Origin: CAWJAP01 sp963834365
GTDB taxonomy: Bacteria > Acidobacteriota > Vicinamibacteria > Vicinamibacterales > Vicinamibacteraceae
Reading direction: 5' to 3'
Assembly: GCA_963834365.1 (NCBI GenBank)
Contig: CAWIBS010000001.1
Coordinates: 1-63,861 of the forward strand
Length of the DNA stretch: 63,861 nt
Positions within the stretch are counted from its first letter, which is position 1; each line of letters opens with the position of its first letter. A program made the translations under genes and the position numbers. Shown piece by piece: positions 40,263-47,653 of this stretch. Below the pieces are notes generated by a model. It was not told where the DNA came from and searched no databases. It was given only the letters and a program-made list of their open reading frames with translations.

Positions 40263-40338
40263 GATTCTGCTCTTCTCTGTTCGTCTCCGTTTCTCCGTTT
40301 CTCTGTGTTAAAACCGTTCCCTCCGTCCCCTCTGTTAC
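40159..40338. repeat. inverted-arm repeat element, copy 2
   Basis: Same design as the element at 28926: left arm CAGGGAGGAAACGGAGGGGA with AACACAGAGAAACAGAGAAA, right arm CTCCGTTTCTCCGTTTCTC with TGTTAAAACCGTTCCCTCCG. The core differs (CCATGCAGATGG). It begins inside the open frame of the O-methyltransferase and ends shortly before the ASCH-like gene. Confidence 0.85.
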
Positions 40339-40366
40339 CGAGCCGCAACTGAGTCTGCTTACATCC

Positions 40367-40675
40367 ATGGTGTTCACCAAACGCCTTCGCGAGGGAATCC
40401 GGCGCGGGCGAATCAGATGCAGCATTCGCATCTGGACACGTCCCCATGTGAAGGTGGGCGGTCGTTACCAGATGGACGAGGGCCACATCGTCGTGGATTC
40501 GATTACGCCGATGACCGTCACCGACATCACGTCCGATCTGGCCCGTGAATCGGGGTTCCAGAGCGTGGATGATTTGCTGCAGATCGCGAGACACGGCAGC
40601 GGCGACAAGGTGTACTTGATTCGGTTCCACTACCTGCCTCCTGGCGCATGGGACACGCCAGGAACGAGCGCGTGA
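40367..40675 (+). CDS. small ASCH/PUA-like protein
   Basis: A 102-residue protein, MVFTKRLREGIRRGRI..., with VKVGGRYQMDEGHIVVDSI, DITSDLARESGFQSVDDLLQIARHG and VYLIRFHYLPPG. The pattern of a basic N-terminus, a VGG-Y-GxIxVxSI strand pair, and a final hydrophobic strand resembles ASCH-domain (PUA-like) proteins, which are thought to bind RNA. I am not certain of the family. The ATG at 40367 is preferred because upstream codons come from the repeat. It stands alone, convergent with the YjbR gene. Confidence 0.65.
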   Translation: MVFTKRLREGIRRGRIRCSIRIWTRPHVKVGGRYQMDEGHIVVDSITPMTVTDITSDLARESGFQSVDDLLQIARHGSGDKVYLIRFHYLPPGAWDTPGTSA

Positions 40676-40725
40676 GGGGTGGTTCGGGCCAGGAAGATCG
40701 GCGCGCAGACTGAACGCGCCGATGC

Positions 40726-41115
40726 TCAGCGAGCGCGTGCTTGTCGCCCCGACTTCCGGGGAATGCCAGCCGGCTTCTTCCGCGTTTTGGCGCTCACGAA
40801 ACGGTACGCGCCGGTGACGAGGTCTCTGAGGCCGTCGGGGTGGATACGGGCGAGCCGCGCAAGGACACACGGGTAGTTCAGGTAGTGTTCTTTCAAGTAG
40901 TACGTGCCCGGGTCGTCTTCCAGGAGCGCATCACGGTCCGCGAAGTCCATCATCACCACCAGCGAGTTCGGCTCGGCGGACTTGTGGGAGGCGATGCACA
41001 CGAACATCTTCCCGCGTACCTTCAGAGCGGGTAGCCCCCAGGTCGTGGTGACCTCCACGTCCGGCAAGGAGCGGCCGATGGCTTCGACGGACTTGAACGT
41101 GTGGCGGCGTGGCAT
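40726..41115 (-). CDS. MmcQ/YjbR-family DNA-binding-fold protein
   Basis: A 129-residue protein with the CyaY-like fold family signature: EVTTTWGLPALKVRGKMFVCI, SLVVMMDFADRDALLEDDPGTYYLKEHY and YPCVLARLARIHPDGLRDLVTGAYRFV (short diagnostic parts WGLPALKV and GTYYLKEHY). Family members are small soluble proteins proposed to bind DNA; the function is not established. A basic tail (TRKKPAGIPRKSGRQARAR) is consistent with nucleic acid contact. It is a single-gene unit. Confidence 0.88.
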   Translation of the reverse strand: MPRRHTFKSVEAIGRSLPDVEVTTTWGLPALKVRGKMFVCIASHKSAEPNSLVVMMDFADRDALLEDDPGTYYLKEHYLNYPCVLARLARIHPDGLRDLVTGAYRFVSAKTRKKPAGIPRKSGRQARAR

Positions 41116-41315
41116 CTCGTCGTGCCCGGGCTGGCCCGGGAGGCGCTCAATCGTCGATCTTTATCACGAGTTGAACCTGGCGCGACGACGCCAAGCCCTC
41201 GCGAAGCGCGTGTTGGTGATGCGACCGAACGTCGCGGTGCCGACAGATCCTTCCGCACGCAAAGTGGCGTGTTCGAGGGCGTGCTCGAGTCGCCATGTTG
41301 TGCTACATCACCAAC

Positions 41316-42311
41316 ATGGCAAAGAAGCGATCCTCCGGCAAGCCGCTGACCGGACGCGTCGCCCTCGTGGCGGGGGCGACGCGGGGAGCCGGTCGCGGCA
41401 TCGCACGCGCGCTCGCGGAAGCCGGCGCGACGGTCTACTGCACTGGTCGCAGCGTCAAAGGCAGGCCGTCGCCGTACGGGCGGCCCGAGACGATCGACGA
41501 GACCGCGGCAATGATCAAGGCCGCCGGTGGCACCGCCATCGCGCGTCGCGTCGATCACACGAATGAGAAGGAAGTGAAGGCGCTGTTTCGGCGCATCATG
41601 CGCGCCCACAAGCGCATCGACGTCGTCGTCGACAGCGTGGCGGGCGAAGATCCGCTGATGGGCCTGTATGGCTTCCTCTGGCAGGCGGATCTGAAGACCG
41701 CGGACGCGATCTTCCGGCAGGGGCTCACGTCACGCATCATCACGGCGAAGCACGCAGCACTCGCGATGATGCGCGCCAAACGCGGCCTCATCGTGGAGGT
41801 GACGGAGAGCGACATGATCGGCGGCGGCGGGAATCCGATGGCGCAGGCCGTCAAGATGGCGCAGAAGGTGCTCCCGCTGCTCTGGGCCGCCGAGCTCGCG
41901 CCCCATGGCATCGCGGTCATGGCCATCACCCCCGGTTTCCTGCGCTCGGAATCCATGCTGCAGCATTTCGGCGTCACCGAAGAGAACTGGCGCGAGGCAG
42001 GCAAGAAGGACTCGAACTTCCTGCAGTCCGAATCGCCGCTGTTCGTGGGACGCGCGATCGCCGCGCTCGCAGCGGACCCGAAAGTGCACGACCGCACCGG
42101 AATGCTGTTCGGCTCCTGGGAACTCGGGCGCGACTACGGATTTGCCGACGCCGATGGCCGCCGCCCCGACTGGGGCCGTCACAAGATCGATTTCTCCACA
42201 CTCCCGCCGGCGTGGATCGATGTCTTCCGCACGGGCTCCAATCTCGAGCTCCGATGGTTGACGACGCTCGCGGCGCGGACCAGGAGGTTCAGGGCACAGA
42301 TTTCGTCTTGA
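41316..42311 (+). CDS. SDR-family oxidoreductase
   Basis: About 331 residues. NAD(P)-binding motif VALVAGATRGAGRGIARAL lies near residue 15. The catalytic Tyr-Lys of classical SDRs is not in the usual YxxxK form: the region reads GNPMAQAVKMAQKVLP, so the active site is atypical. TGRSVKGRPS after strand 2 suggests NADP. The C-terminal part is longer than in classical SDRs and ends with a polar tail (TTLAARTRRFRAQISS). The ATG at 41316 (MAKKRSS) is preferred; an ATG lies seven codons upstream. Substrate unknown. Confidence 0.88.
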   Translation: MAKKRSSGKPLTGRVALVAGATRGAGRGIARALAEAGATVYCTGRSVKGRPSPYGRPETIDETAAMIKAAGGTAIARRVDHTNEKEVKALFRRIMRAHKRIDVVVDSVAGEDPLMGLYGFLWQADLKTADAIFRQGLTSRIITAKHAALAMMRAKRGLIVEVTESDMIGGGGNPMAQAVKMAQKVLPLLWAAELAPHGIAVMAITPGFLRSESMLQHFGVTEENWREAGKKDSNFLQSESPLFVGRAIAALAADPKVHDRTGMLFGSWELGRDYGFADADGRRPDWGRHKIDFSTLPPAWIDVFRTGSNLELRWLTTLAARTRRFRAQISS

Positions 42312-42439
42312 TCCGTCACTGTCCCGCGACCTCGACCAACACTGCCCGAGCGTCGGCGCGTTTGACGCAGGAGAGAATGCTTCCGCCGCTGAAACGCGGG
42401 TGCTAAGCTTGCGGCTTTCTTCGGCGAAGGAGCGCGCCC

Positions 42440-43810
42440 ATGTCCGTAGACACAGCCACCCTGGCGCAGCTGGCCCCCGGGTTCACCGGCCGATTGCTCC
42501 AGCCTGCCGACGCGGAATACGAGGACGCGCGGCGCGTTCACAATGGACTCGTCGACAAGCGTCCCGCGTTGATTGCACGCTGCCGTGGTGTTGCTGACAT
42601 CTGCGATGCCGTCAAGCTGGCCCGGGCGCTCAATCTCGAGGTCGCGGTCCGTGGCGGCGGGCACAACGTCGCAGGTCATGCCACCATCGACGGCGGGTTG
42701 ATGATCGACCTGGCGCCGATGAAGGGAATCTACGTCGACCCGCGCGCCCGCGTGGCGCGCGCACAAGGTGGCGTCCTCTGGTCCGAGTTCAATCGCGAAA
42801 CGCAGGTCCACGGCCTGGCGACGACCGGCGGTGTCGTCGGAAGCACGGGCATCGCCGGGCTGACGCTCGGTGGCGGTCTGGGTTGGTTGATGCCGAAGTA
42901 CGGTCTGGCGCTCGACAACCTCCGGTCGGCCGAGATCGTGATGGCGGACGCCAGCGTCAAACACGCGAGCGCCGACGAGAACGCGGATTTGTTCTGGGCC
43001 ATTCGCGGCGGCGGCGGCAACTTCGGGATTGCCGCGTCGTTCGAGTACGACGTTCATCCAGTCGGTCCGATCATCGCGGGCGGGCTCGTCGCGCACCCGC
43101 ACGCGAAGGCGATCGATGTCCTGAAGTTCTTCCGCGAGCAGTGCGCATCAGCGCCAGACGAGCTGATGCTGGTCGCAGGACTCATCAGCGCGCCCGATGG
43201 ATCCGGCGCGAAGCTCACCGCCATCGTGGCCGCGCATTGCGGGTCCCTTCCCGACGGCGAGGCAGCGCTCCGGCCGTTCAAGGCGTTCGGTCCGCCGGTC
43301 ATGGATGCGATGGGCCCGATCTCCTACTGCGCCCAGAACGCCCTCTTCGACGCGGCCTTGCCCAGGGGCGCGCTGAACTACTGGAAGTCCCAGTTTCTCA
43401 CCGATCTCAGTGACGAGGCGGTTCGCGTCCTGGTGGATCGCTTCGAGTCGTGTGAATCGCCGATGAGCCAAATCCTGATCGAGCATTTTCATGGCGCGGC
43501 GAGCAGGGTCCCCGTGTCTGCAACGGCGTGCGCATTGCGCGTGAGCGGCTTCAACGTCGCCATCATCTCGCAGTGGATGGATCCGCGCGAGAATGACCGT
43601 TGCATCGCCTGGTGTCGCGGGACGTTCGACGCATTGAAACCATTTCTTGCCGAGACCCGCTATGTGAACTATCTCGATCACGATGAGGCGGGCGATCCGG
43701 CTGCGGCCGCTTACGGGGTCAATTACGCCAGGCTTCGGGAGCTCAAGGCCAGATACGATCCCGAGAACTTCTTCCACGCGAACGTCAACATCCGCCCGGT
43801 TCGCACGTAG
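42440..43810 (+). CDS. FAD-binding oxidoreductase, berberine-bridge type, copy 1
   Basis: A 456-residue flavoenzyme of the PCMH/BBE group. The FAD-attaching His lies in RGGGHNVAGHA near residue 76. GIAGLTLGGGLGWL and AIRGGGGNFGIAASFEY are the FAD-fold motifs. The C-terminal BBE segment YGVNYARLRELKARYDPENFFHANVNI is complete. The Cys that forms the second covalent bond in bicovalent members appears absent, so it is probably mono-covalent. It would oxidise an alcohol, sugar or similar substrate with O2. GAAGGAGC precedes the ATG. A clear paralogue lies inverted at 45425. Confidence 0.93.
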   Translation: MSVDTATLAQLAPGFTGRLLQPADAEYEDARRVHNGLVDKRPALIARCRGVADICDAVKLARALNLEVAVRGGGHNVAGHATIDGGLMIDLAPMKGIYVDPRARVARAQGGVLWSEFNRETQVHGLATTGGVVGSTGIAGLTLGGGLGWLMPKYGLALDNLRSAEIVMADASVKHASADENADLFWAIRGGGGNFGIAASFEYDVHPVGPIIAGGLVAHPHAKAIDVLKFFREQCASAPDELMLVAGLISAPDGSGAKLTAIVAAHCGSLPDGEAALRPFKAFGPPVMDAMGPISYCAQNALFDAALPRGALNYWKSQFLTDLSDEAVRVLVDRFESCESPMSQILIEHFHGAASRVPVSATACALRVSGFNVAIISQWMDPRENDRCIAWCRGTFDALKPFLAETRYVNYLDHDEAGDPAAAAYGVNYARLRELKARYDPENFFHANVNIRPVRT

Positions 43811-43907
43811 TAAGGATCGGCGTGGTAACGTAGCGCATGGCCCTGATGGGCTCGTTCGGTGATAACCGGTTTTTGCAGCGAGTCGTGAGCTTGCTACTGA
43901 GAGGCGT

Positions 43908-44615
43908 ATGACAGCCCTGTGTTTCGTGTCACTTGTCGCGATGATGTCGGTGGTGTCCATGACGGCTTTGACTGAGGGCCAGGCCGAGCAGACACCGACC
44001 GTCAAGATACCCGAAGCGGGGGTGCCGGAGGTCATGACGCTGGAGGGGACGTATGTCCGCGCCGCGTACAACAACGAAGGCTACGCCATCCTCGGATATC
44101 GCCTCCCCAATCTGTCAATTGGCGAGGAGGTCATGCTCCTCGAGTTCGGGGCGACGCTTCGCGATGGAGTGCCGTACTACAAGTTGACCCGCGAAGCGCT
44201 GTCGCTCGAGACACCCGATGGCAAGACGATTCCCCTCATGACGGAAGAGGAGTACCGGAACACGAACGTGGTGGCGCTGCTGAATCGTGAAAAAGTCCAG
44301 CGGGACTCGATCAACTACTTTCCCCCGAGCGCGCGCCAGGCGTGCCGGATCGGTTTCTTCGCCGAGTTGGATTCCCGCGCGATGATGTACGACGAGGTCG
44401 AGCTGAGCAACATGCGTGCATGCCTTGGCCGGCTCTTCTTCCGCATACCGGGCGGGATTGCGTACGGCCAGCACTGGCTCAACGTGAATTTCCAGAACAG
44501 TCGCGTGCGCGTGCCATTCAGAATCCTGACCAAGGACGAAGAGAGGTTGTTGTCGAGGAACTTCAAGGACATCCGCCGGCAGGTGCAGGACGCCTTCAAG
44601 CCGAAGAAGAGCTGA
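43908..44615 (+). CDS. exported protein of unknown function
   Basis: A 235-residue protein with a signal peptide (ALCFVSLVAMMSVVSMTALTEGQA) and a soluble body: GTYVRAAYNNEGYAILGYRLPNLSIGEEVMLLEFGATLRDGVPYYKLTREALSLETPDGKTIPLM. Conserved-looking features are a beta-rich first half, a Cys pair (ARQACRIGF, MRACLGRLF) and the ending FQNSRVRVPFRILTKDEERLL. I do not recognise a family. The composition is less GC-rich than its neighbours. GAGAGGCGT precedes the ATG. Confidence 0.8.
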   Translation: MTALCFVSLVAMMSVVSMTALTEGQAEQTPTVKIPEAGVPEVMTLEGTYVRAAYNNEGYAILGYRLPNLSIGEEVMLLEFGATLRDGVPYYKLTREALSLETPDGKTIPLMTEEEYRNTNVVALLNREKVQRDSINYFPPSARQACRIGFFAELDSRAMMYDEVELSNMRACLGRLFFRIPGGIAYGQHWLNVNFQNSRVRVPFRILTKDEERLLSRNFKDIRRQVQDAFKPKKS

Positions 44616-44664
44616 AGCGGGCGTTCGTCAATCTCATGCCGTTCGGTGGGCCTCCCGGCCCGCA

Positions 44665-44764
44665 GGCCGGTAGCCGGTAGGCCGGGGCTTCAGCCCCGGC
44701 GTCCCGGTGCCGAAATCCGGGCCCGCCGGACCGGAACGCCCGGCCTACCGTTCGGGCGTACCTT
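44665..44764. repeat. GTAGGCC hairpin repeats
   Basis: CGGTAGGCCGGGGCTTCAGC with its complement forms a palindrome (core GCCGGGGCTTCAGCCCCGGC at 44681-44700). It is followed by GCCCGCCGGACCGG and the closing CCGGCCTACCG. This is a variant of the CTTCAG hairpins near 18128. It lies in the gap between two convergent genes. Confidence 0.7.
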
Positions 44765-44771
44765 CGGAGGC

Positions 44772-45197
44772 CTACCGTTTCTGCTGGAGCTCCATCTCGG
44801 CTCGTAGACGCTCCTCCTGCGCCCGCAGCTCGGGTGTGAACTCCTTACCGAAGTCGTCGGCCTCGAACAGAGGGCGAAGCTCGATCACCGCGCCGCCGTC
44901 GAACGGTGCGCGCTTGATCCATTGAACGGCATCGTCCATCGACTTGACCTGCCAGAGCCAGAAGCCCGCGACGAGCTCCTTCGATTCGGTGAACGGTCCG
45001 TCGATGATCGTCGTCCCGCCTTCCGAGAAGACGACGCGCTTGCCCTGGGACGAGGGATGGAGGCCCTCGCCCGCCTGCATCACGCCCGCCTTCACGAGCT
45101 CTTCGTTGAAGCGTCCCATATCGGCGAGCAGCTTTTCGCTGGGCATCTCACCGGCTTCGGATTCCTTGCTCGCCTTCACGATCACCATCACCCGCAT
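44772..45197 (-). CDS. YciI-family protein (DGPF type)
   Basis: A 141-residue protein with MRVMVIVKASKESEAG, IIDGPFTESKELVAGFWLWQV and the C-terminal ELRPLFEADDFG, all typical of YCII-related DGPF-domain proteins. This class is frequently partnered with ECF sigma factors in actinobacteria, but no sigma gene is near. Function unknown. AAGGAGAG lies just before the ATG. It precedes nothing in its direction except repeats. Confidence 0.9.
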   Translation of the reverse strand: MRVMVIVKASKESEAGEMPSEKLLADMGRFNEELVKAGVMQAGEGLHPSSQGKRVVFSEGGTTIIDGPFTESKELVAGFWLWQVKSMDDAVQWIKRAPFDGGAVIELRPLFEADDFGKEFTPELRAQEERLRAEMELQQKR

Positions 45198-45424
45198 TCG
45201 TTCTCTCCTTGGATTCGAGGATCCGTTCGATCAGCGACCTGGTCCGCGCCGACCCGGCGCGGTTTCGGTCTCCTGCTTTGACGTCGAACGAGGGTGACCG
45301 GGATCGACATGGTCGAGCTGGCTTCGGTTCTTCACGGGACCGTTCGGTGCCCCCGCCACCGGCTGCAAACTGTGGAACGCCCCCCTGGGAAACGTCCGGG
45401 CGCGGCCATGACGGTTCAGCGCGC

Positions 45425-46807
45425 TCACGGTGCGATGTTCTGGTTCCAGTGAAAGACGTTCGCCGGATCGAACCGGCGCTTCATCTGCACCAGACGCTCG
45501 TAGTTCGACCCATAGGCGGCCGGGACGCGCGCCGGCTCGTCGGCCGTCATGAAGTTCACGTAGGCGCCCGGGGAGGCGTACGGCGCCGACGCGTCGTAGA
45601 AGCCACGTGCCCACGCGATGCACGCCGGGTCGTCCTCGGCGTTCGTCCATCGCCCGTGCACGTTCACCACGAGCTTTGCGTCGCGATGCGCGTATGCCGT
45701 GGCACTGGTGGGCACACGGTTGGCGGCGCCCGAGATCAGCGCCACGAAGATCTCGCTCTGATCCGAGGGCAGCCGATGGGCGAAGTCGGTCAGCGCCTCG
45801 ATCGCGCCGTCGCCGAGCGCCGTGAAGTTGTGGGACTTCCAGTAGTTTCGCGCCCCAGGCGCGAGCAGCGGATCGAACGCCTGCTGCCACGCGACGTAGG
45901 GAACAGGGCCGATGTGCTCGCCGAGTCGAGGCCCGAACCGGCGCAACCGCTCGACGTGCTTCGCGCCCTCCGAGAGGTCGCCGTCGTAGAACACGGGCAT
46001 GACGAGGACTTCGCGCCCGTGGACCTCCACCGGAAGGAACGGCAGCGGCGGCGCCTTCCGGAGGACCACCCAGACGTTGAGCGCCTCCGGAGCCGTCTCG
46101 ACGAAGTCACGATACTGCGCGAGCACGTGGCGGCACTGGTCGAATGGAAAGACGAGCAGCCCGCCCAGGACGTCGGGACCAGCCTGATGCAGCGCGAATT
46201 CGAACCGCGTCACGATGCCGAAGTTGCCGCCACCGCCGCGAATCGCCCAGTAGAGATCCGCGTCGTGGTCCGCGCTGGCCCGTCGGGTCGTTCCGTCAGC
46301 GGTCACGACGTCCGCAGCCACGAGATTGTCGATGGTCAGGCCGTGCTTGCGCGTCAGCCAGCCGAAGCCCCCGCCGAGCGTGAGACCGGCAATGCCGGTG
46401 GTCGAATTGATGCCGACAGGGGTGGCCAGACCGTGCAGCTGGGTGGCCCGATCGACGTCGTGCAGCGTTGCGCCAGGCTCGACGAACGCCCGGCGCCCGC
46501 CGGCATCCACTCTCACCCCTTTCATGGCGGACAGGTCGATCAGCAGGCCGCCGTCGCACAGCGACGTCCCTGCGATATTGTGCCCTCCACCTCGGATCGA
46601 GATCTCGAGCCCGTGGTCTCGCGCGAATCGAATGCCGCTCGCCACGTCGCTGGCGTCAGCGCAGCGCACGATCACGGCGGGCCGGCGGTCGACCATCGCG
46701 TTCCAGATCTTGCGAACATCGTGGTACGCCGGATCGTCGGGTAGCACGACGTCGCCTTTCACGCTGTGTTTCAGCGCATGGGTTCCGTTCAGCACATCGG
46801 TCGTCAT
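45425..46807 (-). CDS. FAD-binding oxidoreductase, berberine-bridge type, copy 2
   Basis: A 460-residue flavoenzyme. FAD-linking His is in RGGGHNIAGTSL, with GIAGLTLGGGFGWL and AIRGGGGNFGIVTRFEF, and the BBE tail YGSNYERLVQMKRRFDPANVFHWNQNI. It is paralogous to the gene at 42440 over its whole length but in opposite orientation. As in copy 1 I see no second covalent Cys. The ATG at 46807 is chosen because GAGGACC stands before it; the longer reading adds eleven unlikely residues. The next gene upstream is 42 bases away in the same direction and may share a transcript. Confidence 0.93.
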   Translation of the reverse strand: MTTDVLNGTHALKHSVKGDVVLPDDPAYHDVRKIWNAMVDRRPAVIVRCADASDVASGIRFARDHGLEISIRGGGHNIAGTSLCDGGLLIDLSAMKGVRVDAGGRRAFVEPGATLHDVDRATQLHGLATPVGINSTTGIAGLTLGGGFGWLTRKHGLTIDNLVAADVVTADGTTRRASADHDADLYWAIRGGGGNFGIVTRFEFALHQAGPDVLGGLLVFPFDQCRHVLAQYRDFVETAPEALNVWVVLRKAPPLPFLPVEVHGREVLVMPVFYDGDLSEGAKHVERLRRFGPRLGEHIGPVPYVAWQQAFDPLLAPGARNYWKSHNFTALGDGAIEALTDFAHRLPSDQSEIFVALISGAANRVPTSATAYAHRDAKLVVNVHGRWTNAEDDPACIAWARGFYDASAPYASPGAYVNFMTADEPARVPAAYGSNYERLVQMKRRFDPANVFHWNQNIAP

Positions 46808-46849
46808 GACGACAGGTCCTCGATTCACGGTCCAAATCACCGAACGGGA

Positions 46850-47488
46850 TCAGCGGGCGATTCCGCGCGTCGCCGCGGCGTGACTGCCGGGCGACGGCGA
46901 GCCCGGGCCGTGGGAGCCGTGGTCATGGCCCAGGGCCGCCGATGGTGCTGGCGGCTCCGGCTTGAACTCCGCGCACGACACCTTGGGATTCCAGTCGACG
47001 AACATCCCGCTCGGATTGAACTTCCATGCCCAGACATGCAGCTCGTAGAACGGCGGCAGGCCATAGCGATTGGGACTGCCGACGTAGTGCATCAGCTGTC
47101 CCATGAGCGCCGGCGTCGCCGCGCCGTTGTTCGTGTGCCAGGCCTCTGCGACGACGATGTACTCCACGCCGACGAGCCTGGCCTTGCCGTCGCGCTGCTC
47201 GTAGATCAGGGCTTCGGGCTGTTGCGGATCCAGCTGGCCGTCGAAGAGCAGCGCCCCCTTGATGAAGTGCTCGCCCATCGCCCCTTCCTGCGGACCGCTG
47301 ACGCAGGCGTTGGCCGGGACGTATTCAGCCGCGATCGCCTCCGCCGGGTCGCGGAACTGTTGCGTGGCGCGAACCACGATCTCGACGAGTCCGGCCCCCG
47401 ATGGCGCCTCTGCTGCTGCAAGCGCCGACGCGAATGACAGCCCCCAGGCGGCCGTGAGACCCATCCATGCTGATCGATTCGTTGTCAT
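46850..47488 (-). CDS. exported hypothetical protein, His-rich C-terminus
   Basis: A 212-residue protein with a signal peptide (WMGLTAAWGLSFASALAAAE). The body contains CVSGPQEGAMGEHFIKGALLFDGQLDPQQPEALIYE, a pattern of short strands, with PPFYELHVWAWKFNPSGMFVDWNPKVSC near the end. The C-terminal region (LGHDHGSHGPGSPSPGSHAAATRG) is rich in His, Gly, Ser and Pro and might bind metal. I recall similar proteins only as hypotheticals. AAAGGGGAA precedes the ATG at 47488. It probably starts the transcript with the FAD oxidase. Confidence 0.8.
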   Translation of the reverse strand: MTTNRSAWMGLTAAWGLSFASALAAAEAPSGAGLVEIVVRATQQFRDPAEAIAAEYVPANACVSGPQEGAMGEHFIKGALLFDGQLDPQQPEALIYEQRDGKARLVGVEYIVVAEAWHTNNGAATPALMGQLMHYVGSPNRYGLPPFYELHVWAWKFNPSGMFVDWNPKVSCAEFKPEPPAPSAALGHDHGSHGPGSPSPGSHAAATRGIAR

Positions 47489-47653
47489 CGATTCCCCTTT
47501 CGAAAATGGAGCGGTTGACGTGGGTATTCTCGCGACGCCAACGCCGGGCGTGGGAGAGACCAGGGGTGACGTCACCGTGAACGCGGCCGGTGTCGGTTCG
47601 GCCGCGGGCGTTGGTGCGTTCTATGTGGAGATCGGCCCGAAACAGGGGACCCT

